Shown here: in pieces, positions 32,715 through 40,454 of the stretch | Layout: the number at the start of each line of letters is the position of its first letter | How positions within the stretch are numbered: position 1 is the stretch's first letter | Assembly: GCA_037447235.1 (NCBI GenBank) | Contig: JBBIHC010000003.1 | Location: 24,806 to 88,805, forward strand | DNA: 64,000 nt | Source: JAVZJR01 sp037447235 | GTDB lineage: Archaea > Micrarchaeota > Micrarchaeia > Anstonellales > Bilamarchaeaceae | Direction: 5' to 3' | Translations under genes and position numbers: made by a program | The notes under the pieces: model-generated | The model's input: only the letters and a program-made list of their open reading frames with translations | The model's database searches: none | What the model was told of the DNA's origin: nothing

Positions 32715-33284
32715 ATGGATGAATTCTACAAGCTGCTGCTTGCGGCGCAAACCGAAAAGGAAGAGGATGGAAGGATAGCAAGCGGATTGAAGGCAATCGA
32801 GCTATGCGTCACCAGGGTATGGGACGACAAGCTTCTTGAGATGGCTGCTGACAAAAAATTGCCAAAAGAGGTAAGGAGGGGGGCTGCAGACAGGCTTATT
32901 GACAAATTCGTGGCAAAAGGATGGCATCAGGATCTCCTTGAAATGCATAATAACAAAAAGCTGTTGCGGGCATCCAGAAAAGCCGCAAAGAGGGCCGTGA
33001 ATGCGGCGGTGTCAAAAGTGATAGAAGAGTGTAAAGAAAAGGGAAATTACATGCCGCTTGTCAGGATCGCACTGAACAGACGATTGCCCAAAGCGGTCAG
33101 AAAAAAGGCAGACATGGTGGCGAATGGCATGATATACAAAAAACCGAATATGGCTGCGGAGCCGGCAGCCCTGCCGGGATATGATGAGCTGGTAAAGCCC
33201 GGGCGGGAATTTCTCCACGGATTGAAAAAGAATGGCAAGCCCACACTCAAGGAAAGAATAAAGCACCTGTTTTTGGCAAGATGA
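32715..33284 (+). CDS. Hypothetical helical-repeat protein
   Basis: 189 residues, basic and all-helical. Three imperfect repeats are visible: LLEMAADKKLPKEVRRGA (~36-53), LLEMHNNKKLLRASRKAA (~75-92) and LVRIALNRRLPKAVRKKA (~114-131). Each has a helix, the K-L-P/L turn and a basic second helix. The spacing of about 38-40 residues fits HEAT/ARM-like pairs. No catalytic motif is seen. It precedes a second HEAT-type gene by 76 nt on the same strand. Confidence 0.7.
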   Translation: MDEFYKLLLAAQTEKEEDGRIASGLKAIELCVTRVWDDKLLEMAADKKLPKEVRRGAADRLIDKFVAKGWHQDLLEMHNNKKLLRASRKAAKRAVNAAVSKVIEECKEKGNYMPLVRIALNRRLPKAVRKKADMVANGMIYKKPNMAAEPAALPGYDELVKPGREFLHGLKKNGKPTLKERIKHLFLAR

Positions 33285-33360
33285 GGCGAATGCTGCGGGG
33301 AGCCGGAAGAATTATAAAAAAATTTAAATACATTTGTAATTAAAAGTAAATGCTGATAAA

Positions 33361-34533
33361 ATGGCGGAAACAAAAGACCTAAACAAACTTATCTCCCTGA
33401 CTTTTGACGAGAACCCGGCAGTCAGGATGAAAGCCGCCGAACTTCTCGGAAAGTACGATGACCCGGCTGCTGTCTTTGCCCTGATGGAACTCAATTACGA
33501 CAAGGACCAGATGGTAAGAAAAAAGGCACAGGGGATAATAAGCAGCAAAAAGGAAAGCGGCGGCATTGAGCTTCTCTCATTTGCCGAGCTGTTTTCAAAG
33601 AACGCCGCAACGAGCGAGCAGGAAAAAGAGATGCCATTGGACAAAAAGGAAAAGATACTGTCGCCCATATCAAAGATGTTCGAGAAGCACCTTGGCAGGG
33701 AGAAGGCAGAGTTGGTCAAAAAAAGGATGATGCCGACCATAGAAAAGATATACCACCGCTCAACAACCAGCAAAAAACCAGAGGAAGCGGAGGAGCACGG
33801 AAGGAAGGTAATACAGGAATTTCTCACGAGCTATCTAGATGCCCTGTCGGATTTGGATGAGCTTAAGCATGAAACTGCCGCCCCCCAGCAAAAAGTGGTG
33901 CAGGAAATGGAAGAGGTGCCTTTGGGCAAAGCCGAAACCGAGGCCAAGATGGGCGAACTGGAAGTGCTGGGCAAGGAAGTGGCTACTTCAAAACTGGAAG
34001 AGGACCTGCAAAGGATAGAAAACGACGAATTGATGGAAATCAGCGAGGAAGAGGAAATCAAAAAACTGCCGGACACTTTTTTCAAAAAGGCTTATGAGAT
34101 GATGATGCTGTCTGGCGGGGACCAGGAGATAATGCAGAGGGAGGCGGAGCGCATGCTAAAAAATGCCGAGCGCGACATAAAAATCGCGTTCAAGCTTGCA
34201 AGGAGGAAGTTCAGGGAAAAGAAGATAACCGACCTCACAAAAATAAGAGACGGCATGAAAAACATAAATACAGACATTCTCGATGTAAAAGAAGCAGAAA
34301 CCTTTGAGTATGAAAAAAGCAAGAGGAAAAAGGAGAAGGGCTTGGCAACCAGGATGGTTGTACAGGATGCAAACGGAAACGAAGGCGTCATATTTTTATA
34401 TGACGGCAGGGGAACTGCTGTCAGGCCTGGAATGAAATTGAAAGTGATAAAGGGGCAGGCAAAACTTTTTGAATCTTCTGGGGAAACAATAATAACAATA
34501 GGCAAAAGGGGAGAGGTTTACATAGTATTGTAG
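33361..34533 (+). CDS. HEAT-repeat and OB-fold-like fusion protein
   Basis: 390 residues. The N-terminus (1-65) has two HEAT-like units (ENPAVRMKAAELLGKYDDPAAV, KDQMVRKKAQGIIS). The middle is charged and helical. The C-terminal ~70 residues (MVVQDANGNEGVIFLYDGRG, then TAVRPGMKLKVIKGQAKLF, ending GEVYIVL) look like an OB-fold of the RPA type. The whole could bind nucleic acid. It lies directly upstream of rpoK with 9 nt between, suggesting co-expression. The specific family is not recognised. Confidence 0.7.
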   Translation: MAETKDLNKLISLTFDENPAVRMKAAELLGKYDDPAAVFALMELNYDKDQMVRKKAQGIISSKKESGGIELLSFAELFSKNAATSEQEKEMPLDKKEKILSPISKMFEKHLGREKAELVKKRMMPTIEKIYHRSTTSKKPEEAEEHGRKVIQEFLTSYLDALSDLDELKHETAAPQQKVVQEMEEVPLGKAETEAKMGELEVLGKEVATSKLEEDLQRIENDELMEISEEEEIKKLPDTFFKKAYEMMMLSGGDQEIMQREAERMLKNAERDIKIAFKLARRKFREKKITDLTKIRDGMKNINTDILDVKEAETFEYEKSKRKKEKGLATRMVVQDANGNEGVIFLYDGRGTAVRPGMKLKVIKGQAKLFESSGETIITIGKRGEVYIVL

Positions 34534-34542
34534 GTGTTCGCG

Positions 34543-34728
34543 ATGGAGCTAACCAAGTATGAAGAAGCCAGAATAATCGGTGCAAGGGCGTTGCAGCTTG
34601 CAAAAGGGGCGCCTCCCTTGATAAAGCCGAAGAAAGGGATGAGCTTCATAGACCTGGCAAAAGAGGAATTGAAAAAAGGCGCTATGCCCCTCGCCATAAA
34701 AAAGGAAAAAGTCATTCAATCAGAATAA
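34543..34728 (+). CDS. rpoK: DNA-directed RNA polymerase subunit K (Rpo6)
   Basis: 61 residues. MELTKYEEARIIGARALQLA, followed by KGAPPLI and then DLAKEELKKGAMPLAIKK, is diagnostic for archaeal RpoK, the Rpb6/omega counterpart that stabilises the polymerase clamp. The ATG at 34543 has an AGGTG ribosome-binding site about 7 nt upstream. A GTG nine bases earlier is within that site and is not used. Its last 17 bases overlap the convergent gene at 34712. Confidence 0.95.
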   Translation: MELTKYEEARIIGARALQLAKGAPPLIKPKKGMSFIDLAKEELKKGAMPLAIKKEKVIQSE

Positions 34729-35314
34729 TCTCATAATCCTGCCCGACTTCTCTTGCAATTATCCTCCGTTCGTCTTCTATCCATTGATACTCCTCAAATG
34801 GACCATAGGAGTATCTTACAACATAGTGCTTCCTGCTTCCAACATAATCAACTCGTATTACTTTTATTGAAAGATTAAGGTCGCAGACGGACTCGTTGTT
34901 TATCACAAAGCAACCCTGCACGCTCCATTTGAAATCATCGTCAAGCGCAAGCATCCACGGCTTGAAAAAGAAGAGCCCTTTGTCATTGAGCGTGATGTTG
35001 GAGCCGCTTTCATCCGTGCCGTCTGAGCCGATGCAGGATAAAGGCGTGCTGCCTTCAGCATACAGCCAGACACAATCAGCCCCTTTTGCGGCAGCGAAAG
35101 AGATGTTTTGGAAGGTGCTGCCATCGCTGCCGAGGATTTCGTAAACGAGCGTAGTGCCCGGCGCTATGGAAAAGTTCCTGTTTTTCAAAAGCCCTTCCTC
35201 TTTGTAAATAATTTTTTCCTCCAGAACAGGCGGCTCTACCTTTACGAGCAACGGCGCAGCGAACAGCAGCAGCAAAACAACCGCCAAAGCGACCAAAAAC
35301 TCGCTTCTCATCAT
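34712..35314 (-). CDS. Hypothetical membrane-anchored external protein
   Basis: 200 residues. One N-terminal hydrophobic helix (FLVALAVVLLLLFAAPLLV) works as signal anchor. The external part is beta-rich, with three Cys (DCVWLY, LSCIGS, QGCFV plus SVCDL) and possible sequons (NIS, NIT, NES, NLS). No family recognised. Its start overlaps the dcd stop by ATGA (35311-35314), so it is translated with dcd, although there is no obvious biochemical connection. Confidence 0.7.
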   Translation of the reverse strand: MMRSEFLVALAVVLLLLFAAPLLVKVEPPVLEEKIIYKEEGLLKNRNFSIAPGTTLVYEILGSDGSTFQNISFAAAKGADCVWLYAEGSTPLSCIGSDGTDESGSNITLNDKGLFFFKPWMLALDDDFKWSVQGCFVINNESVCDLNLSIKVIRVDYVGSRKHYVVRYSYGPFEEYQWIEDERRIIAREVGQDYEIILIE

Positions 35315-35826
35315 TGCACCCGGGCTATTTTCCCGAATTTGGCGTATGGCTTCGATGTCGGCGTCTTTAACTGATGGAAGATAACCTGTGAAATCCTCAT
35401 CCCCTTGTGGAGGATTACCGGGAAAGGCGCCAGATTGACGATTTCAAGAACCTGGTGGTTGTCGCTGCCTGGCTGGACAATTGCGGACGTTATGTGTATT
35501 GAAAGGCCCATTCGCGCATACCTGCTTCTGCCTTCGAGCTTGCCCATTATGTCCAGCGCAAGGCTTATCTTCTCTACTGTCCTGCCGAGGCACATGCCGC
35601 CGGGCGGCAGGATTACGCTTTCCGCCCTTATTTTTTTGTGCGCTTTTTTGTAGTCAACTTTTGCCAGGTCGACCGTTTTGCCAAGATAGATTTTTTTGAA
35701 AAACCACCATTCGTTGCTGAGCGTGAGATCAACGCTGCCCGGCCCAAGCTGCCCATCGCTGAAAGGCCTTATTTTTATCCTCCCATCCCGCATAGCTCGA
35801 CGTATGTCGGCATCAGAAAACGCCAT
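35311..35826 (-). CDS. dcd: dCTP deaminase
   Basis: 171 residues. It shows the family segments ADIRRAMRDGRIKI, QLGPGSVDLTLSNEWWFF, GRSRYARMGLSIHITSAIVQPG and NHQVLEIVNLAP, with the catalytic Glu in LEIVN, then HKGMRISQVIF. It converts dCTP to dUTP + ammonia (or, if bifunctional, to dUMP). The ATG at 35826 matches the family start. The longer frame upstream is antisense to gap. A TATA-like CTTTTATAC lies close upstream on the minus strand. Confidence 0.92.
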   Translation of the reverse strand: MAFSDADIRRAMRDGRIKIRPFSDGQLGPGSVDLTLSNEWWFFKKIYLGKTVDLAKVDYKKAHKKIRAESVILPPGGMCLGRTVEKISLALDIMGKLEGRSRYARMGLSIHITSAIVQPGSDNHQVLEIVNLAPFPVILHKGMRISQVIFHQLKTPTSKPYAKFGKIARVQ

Positions 35827-35886
35827 ATCAGTATAAAAGCGGGCATAATTAAAAACTTTTTTAATGATATAAAAGCGGGGATCAAA

Positions 35887-36897
35887 ATGAGAGTAGCGAT
35901 AAGCGGATTTGGAAGAATAGGAAAAATGTTTTTGAGGGCCGCGGTGGCGCAGGGCGCCCTGGGAAAAAATTTTGAGATAGTCGCAATAAACACCAGAAGC
36001 GAAATGAAGATGCACGTCCATCTTTTCAAATACGACTCGGTATTCGGCAAATTTGAGGGCACGGTAGAAGAGAAGGATGGCTTTTTCATTGTCAACGGCC
36101 ACAAGATAAAGTGGATAAGGGAAACCGACCCGCTTAAATTGCCGTGGAAGGAGCTCAATGTAGATGTCGTTGTCGAGAGCACGGGCGAGTTCACGAAACG
36201 TGAAGAGGCGGGGAAGCACCTGACAGCAGGCGCAAAGTACGTACTTTTGTCCGCTCCGGGCAAAGGCGTTGACGCGACGATAGTGCCGGCCGTAAACGAC
36301 CACATCCTTGATATGAAAAAGATGAAAATAATATCGCTCGCCTCGTGCACTACGAACTGCCTCGCGCCTGTCCTGAAGGTGATTGACGCAAAGTTCGGCA
36401 TTGAGAGCGGTTTCCTAAGCACGGTGCACGCCTACACAAATGACCAGAGGATATTGGACGGAAGCCACGAAAAGGACTGGAGAAGGGCAAGAGCAGGAGC
36501 AATAAACATAATACCGACCACGACTGGTGCGGCTAAGGCAATAGGTGAGGTATTGCCGCAGCTAAACGGCAGAATGGATGGCATTGCTTTCCGCGTCCCG
36601 GTTCCGGACGGCTCGCTTAACGATATGGCACTTGTGCTGAAAAAATCTGCGACGGCACAGGAGATAAACGAGGAATTGAAAAGGGCAGGCAGGGACGAAC
36701 TTAAAGGGGTGCTTGAATACACTGAAGAGCCGCTGGTGTCGAGCGACATAGTGGGCAATCCCCATTCTTCAATAGTCGACGGTCAGCTGACAAAGGTGAT
36801 AGGCAACCTGGCAAAAATATCGGCGTGGTACGACAACGAATACGGCTACTCAAACAGGCTGGTGGACCTTCTGAAAAAGATGGCAAAAGGCGTTTAA
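35887..36897 (+). CDS. gap: Glyceraldehyde-3-phosphate dehydrogenase, bacterial/class I type
   Basis: 336 residues. RVAISGFGRIGKMFLRA begins the NAD-binding Rossmann fold. SCTTNCLAP carries the catalytic Cys, and HAYTNDQ the catalytic His. SAWYDNEYGYSNRLVDL is the class I C-terminus. Most archaea use a quite different class II enzyme, so this gene is probably of bacterial origin, as seen in some other archaeal lineages. It would act in glycolysis or gluconeogenesis. The start at 35887 is set by the conserved MRVAI. The upstream frame overlaps dcd. Confidence 0.95.
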   Translation: MRVAISGFGRIGKMFLRAAVAQGALGKNFEIVAINTRSEMKMHVHLFKYDSVFGKFEGTVEEKDGFFIVNGHKIKWIRETDPLKLPWKELNVDVVVESTGEFTKREEAGKHLTAGAKYVLLSAPGKGVDATIVPAVNDHILDMKKMKIISLASCTTNCLAPVLKVIDAKFGIESGFLSTVHAYTNDQRILDGSHEKDWRRARAGAINIIPTTTGAAKAIGEVLPQLNGRMDGIAFRVPVPDGSLNDMALVLKKSATAQEINEELKRAGRDELKGVLEYTEEPLVSSDIVGNPHSSIVDGQLTKVIGNLAKISAWYDNEYGYSNRLVDLLKKMAKGV

Positions 36898-37352
36898 TGA
36901 TAAAAATCAACGAAAAAAAAGATGATTACCGCCAGAAACACCAGCAAAAATGACATATAGAAAATAGTGCGGAACAGCCCTAACGCGAAGGATGTGAGAA
37001 ACACTGAAAGCGACTGATGCTGATCAAGCAGTTTTGCAATTCTGCCGAGAAAAGAAAGGAAGACCAGCGCGGGCGCGGAGATATAAGCTATTGAGAAGGC
37101 AAGCGAAAAGGTCGGCATCCTGATTGCGTTGACAACATCGTTTTGCTGTCCAAGATAAAAAACATACGCCAGAAGCCCAGCTACGAAGACAAAGGTGTCA
37201 AAAACCCTGCCGCTTGCCGGATAGATGATTGCCTCCAGTTCTCTGTCAAGAAGTCTGAGCGAGCGCGGCAATTCCCAAAGCAGGAAACCTGCCGCCATCA
37301 GCAGGCCGGCATTGAGCAGGAATGCAGAATCTACAAATGCCAAAAAACTCAT
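36894..37352 (-). CDS. Hypothetical membrane protein
   Basis: 152 residues with four predicted membrane helices (~8-26, 51-68, 84-103, 122-147). The polar link between helices 1 and 2 is LPRSLRLLDRELEAIIYPAS. No family recognised. The ATG overlaps the gatE stop by ATGA (37349-37352), so it is the last gene of the gatE-gatD-aglB-ftsZ string. Its stop overlaps the convergent gap stop. Confidence 0.7.
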   Translation of the reverse strand: MSFLAFVDSAFLLNAGLLMAAGFLLWELPRSLRLLDRELEAIIYPASGRVFDTFVFVAGLLAYVFYLGQQNDVVNAIRMPTFSLAFSIAYISAPALVFLSFLGRIAKLLDQHQSLSVFLTSFALGLFRTIFYMSFLLVFLAVIIFFFVDFYH

Positions 37353-39133
37353 TTTTTCACCCTTGCGATGAGATCTTCGAGCTCCTTCGGCTCCACATAA
37401 AGGCGGTACTTGCTCATCACGCTTTTTACATCATAACTGCATTCAGCCGCAATTCTTTGCAGATTTTCTCCGGTTATTTTCTCAAATTTTTTGACAGCCG
37501 ATGCGACGGGCTCGCCCTTTGCCACCAGCCTGAGGATCTCGGGCATTGCCGCCTTAGCAAACCTGCCTGCCGCGTAATGCGAGAAAACCTTCCCCATAAC
37601 ATCATCAACATCCTTGACCTCCAGCCCTTCCCTCCTCAAAGACACAAGCGTGTTCTCAAGCGTGCTGGCTATCATCACCGGCTCCACTGATGGAAACTCC
37701 CTTGCAAGCTGCTCAAAAAGGGCGAGATTCTTTGATTTCAGCATCTGCTCCGCCATTTCCTTATTGAGCATGGAAAGCAGCGTCTCGCGCTTTTCTTCCA
37801 AGGACGCGCCTTTCTGCCTTTCAATCATCTGCAGGAATTCTTTTGTAACCCGAATCGGAGGCACATCAGTCTCAGGATAAAGCCGTGCCCTGCCTGGCAG
37901 CGGGCGCATAAAGGAAGTCGTGCCATCCGCGTTCGCTTTTCTCGTTTCCTTTGGCACCTCCTCCATTGAAGCCCGCTCACATACCTTTTGAAGCGCCTTC
38001 TTTGCCGCTGCCTGCTCTGCGACAACAAGCACAAAAGCGTCGTCCGGCTGCATATTAAGGGTTGTCCGGAGTTCCTGGATCTCTGCCGGTTTTATGCCAT
38101 ATTTCTCCATGCTCTCGTCGCTGTGTATTATTCCTTTTACGCCGGCTGTTTTTGCATAATCGCTCATCTCCGTCCCATATCGCCTGTTGGGACCTATTTC
38201 CCAGCCAAGGATGCCTGCGTGATGCGGAAGTTTAAGCGCAAAAACATGCTGTCCTTCGCTTATGCCGCTTTTAATCAGCTTTGCCTCTGTTGCGGCAAAT
38301 ACGTGCGTCACATCAACGAATTCTTTTTTTATAAACAACCTTCCTTTTTGCTTCAGTTGTTCCAAAATTTTTATCAGCTGCTGCTGCCGGTTTGCTTCAA
38401 TCTCCAGGAGCTTGGGCAGCATCTTCAGGTCCTGCGCGCCTTTTATCTCCACCCTTGCGCCGCCTTCCACAGATACATTCACGTCCTGCCTTATGGTTCC
38501 AAGGCCTCTTGCGACATTTCCCGTAGCCCGCATTATCATACCTATTTTTTCTGCAACCTCAAGAAGGTGGCCGCCGTCTTTTATGTCCGGTGCGGTGGCT
38601 ATTTCAATAAGCGGAATGCCAAGCCTGTCAAGGCGGTATGTCACCTTCCCGTTTTCCGCCTTCACTATGCCGGCGCTTTCCTCCTCCAGCGCTATTGTCT
38701 GTATGCCCACCCTGCCTTTGCTTGTCTCCAGCCAGCCGCCAAGGGCAATCATCGCCGTCCGCTGAAAACCGCAGGTATTGCTTCCATCAATGACGATTTT
38801 TCTCATGACATGAATTTCATCAACAGGCTTTGCATTCAGGTGGAGCGCGATTTTCAGCGCCATGGCAAGCGCCTCCGTATTCATGCTGTGCGGCGGCTCT
38901 TCGTCAAGCTCCACCAGGCAGTTGTTGCTTCTGTAAGCAAGATATTCAAACTGCTTCCTGTTCTCAAACTCGTGCCGCGAAGCCTCGTCCATCTCGCCCA
39001 TTTCGCTCAGCACGGGCCTGAGCTGCCTGCGCACAACAAAATCGTGCGGCGCATTTTCGGCAAGCTCGGATGGGCAGCTGCAAAAAAGCTTGTGCGTAAG
39101 AAGGCGCTGGTGTATCTCAATGCCTGCCTTCAT
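37349..39133 (-). CDS. gatE: Glutamyl-tRNA(Gln) amidotransferase subunit E
   Basis: 594 residues. AGIEIHQRLLTHKLFCSCPS is the GatB/GatE kinase domain start with its zinc-type Cys pair. Further marks are NNCLVELDEEPPH, VMRKIVIDGSNTCGFQRT, EEESAGIV and TIRQDVNVSV. A GAD-like insert follows (~280-410) and a helical YqeY-like tail ends the protein. GatE activates Glu-tRNA(Gln) and transfers ammonia from GatD to make Gln-tRNA(Gln), the archaeal route. It overlaps gatD by 17 nt. Confidence 0.96.
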   Translation of the reverse strand: MKAGIEIHQRLLTHKLFCSCPSELAENAPHDFVVRRQLRPVLSEMGEMDEASRHEFENRKQFEYLAYRSNNCLVELDEEPPHSMNTEALAMALKIALHLNAKPVDEIHVMRKIVIDGSNTCGFQRTAMIALGGWLETSKGRVGIQTIALEEESAGIVKAENGKVTYRLDRLGIPLIEIATAPDIKDGGHLLEVAEKIGMIMRATGNVARGLGTIRQDVNVSVEGGARVEIKGAQDLKMLPKLLEIEANRQQQLIKILEQLKQKGRLFIKKEFVDVTHVFAATEAKLIKSGISEGQHVFALKLPHHAGILGWEIGPNRRYGTEMSDYAKTAGVKGIIHSDESMEKYGIKPAEIQELRTTLNMQPDDAFVLVVAEQAAAKKALQKVCERASMEEVPKETRKANADGTTSFMRPLPGRARLYPETDVPPIRVTKEFLQMIERQKGASLEEKRETLLSMLNKEMAEQMLKSKNLALFEQLAREFPSVEPVMIASTLENTLVSLRREGLEVKDVDDVMGKVFSHYAAGRFAKAAMPEILRLVAKGEPVASAVKKFEKITGENLQRIAAECSYDVKSVMSKYRLYVEPKELEDLIARVKK

Positions 39134-40454
39134 AAGCCTGCACCCCGCTGACCTCGCTTCTTTCGCTTATTTCCCCTGCGATGTTTTTCATCATGAGCTC
39201 GGCCACTTTGCCGGGCTTTTTCTCGCGACCGAGAACCCAGCAAAGCTTCACGAAAGCTGTTTCCGGCGTCCAATCAGCTCCGTCCCCAATTACTCCTGCC
39301 TCCTTAAGCAGCCTGCCTGTTGAATACACATTCATGTTTATTCTGCCGTAAATAGTCTGCGATGCCATAACCACGGCAATTCCGCTGTCAATCAGCGACT
39401 TGATGTTTTTGAAAATTGAATGCGCATGCTTGTCGTTAAACGCGTTTGTGGGCACATGGCCAAGCCCGGTCCCGACCAGTACAACGCCGTCATAATCTGA
39501 AAGCGAGTCTATTATCTTTGGCTTTATGCCCGGGTGGATATAAACCATCGCGACATTGTCGCTCATTTTCTTGTCAACTATCAATTTTCTTTTTTCATCT
39601 CTCGGTGCAAAAGAAGAAAGCGGCTCAAGGAAGCGCTTGCGGTAGTCAACCACGGCAAGCGGAAGGGAATTGACGGACCTGAAGGCATCCCTTCGCGAGT
39701 TGTGGAATTTCCTCACTCTTGTTCCCCTGTGGAGATGGCAATAGCTGTCGTCCATCGTTGCGTGCATGCAAACCGCAACCTCAGCCATATCAGCATTTTT
39801 GGCCGCCCATACAGAATTCAGCAGGTTGAGCTCATTGTCGCTTGATGGCCTGTCACTGCTTCTTTGCGCTCCGACAAGAATGACCGGCACCGGCAGCTGC
39901 TGGAGCGTAAAAGAAAGCGCTGCCGCAGTGTATCCCATCGTATCTGTTCCGTGCATTATCACAACGCCTTTTGCGCCATCTTTTATTTCACCGGCGACCT
40001 CGTCAGCCAAAATCTTCCAGTGCTCCTGCGCCATATCCTCGGAAAGCAAAGAAAATATCTTTTTTACCTTTATTGAAGCCAATGCAGACAGCTGTGGAAA
40101 AGTAGCTATCAGCTCCTTCGGGCTAATGACTGGATAAACCGCGCCGGTTTTGTATTCTATTCTTGAAGAAATGGTGCCTCCGCACCCAAGGATGGCAACC
40201 TCGCCTTTTCCCTCGTCTGTTTTTTGCTCTGCTTTCTTCTGTTCACCTTTTTTCACAAGCGAAATTTCGCATTTTTCAAACACTACCCCTATGTTATAGC
40301 CGTCGTCAAGCTTTATGACAAGCACGCTCGGGTCTCCCTGCACCCTCGGCATCAGCACTCCCTCGTACTTCGTCCCTTCCTTCGTTATCGCTATCCTGTC
40401 GCCTATCTCAATGTTCCCTTTCTTCAACAACTTTTCAATCTCATCCGAGTACAT
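39117..40454 (-). CDS. gatD: Glutamyl-tRNA(Gln) amidotransferase subunit D
   Basis: 445 residues. An N-terminal AnsA-like beta barrel (GDRIAITKEGTKYEGVLMPR) precedes an L-asparaginase fold with the catalytic Thr motifs ILGCGGTISSR and VIMHGTDTMGYTAAALSF and the segment QRSSDRPSSDNELNLLNS. It hydrolyses Gln to supply ammonia for GatE. The start is supported by the family N-terminus. It overlaps aglB by 14 nt. Confidence 0.96.
   Translation of the reverse strand: MYSDEIEKLLKKGNIEIGDRIAITKEGTKYEGVLMPRVQGDPSVLVIKLDDGYNIGVVFEKCEISLVKKGEQKKAEQKTDEGKGEVAILGCGGTISSRIEYKTGAVYPVISPKELIATFPQLSALASIKVKKIFSLLSEDMAQEHWKILADEVAGEIKDGAKGVVIMHGTDTMGYTAAALSFTLQQLPVPVILVGAQRSSDRPSSDNELNLLNSVWAAKNADMAEVAVCMHATMDDSYCHLHRGTRVRKFHNSRRDAFRSVNSLPLAVVDYRKRFLEPLSSFAPRDEKRKLIVDKKMSDNVAMVYIHPGIKPKIIDSLSDYDGVVLVGTGLGHVPTNAFNDKHAHSIFKNIKSLIDSGIAVVMASQTIYGRINMNVYSTGRLLKEAGVIGDGADWTPETAFVKLCWVLGREKKPGKVAELMMKNIAGEISERSEVSGVQAYEGRH

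Noticed and set aside
37988..39151. Long plus-strand reading frame (387 codons) opposite gatE
   Set aside because: It has no recognisable motif, has Cys/His/Phe-rich random composition, and lies wholly antisense to gatE.
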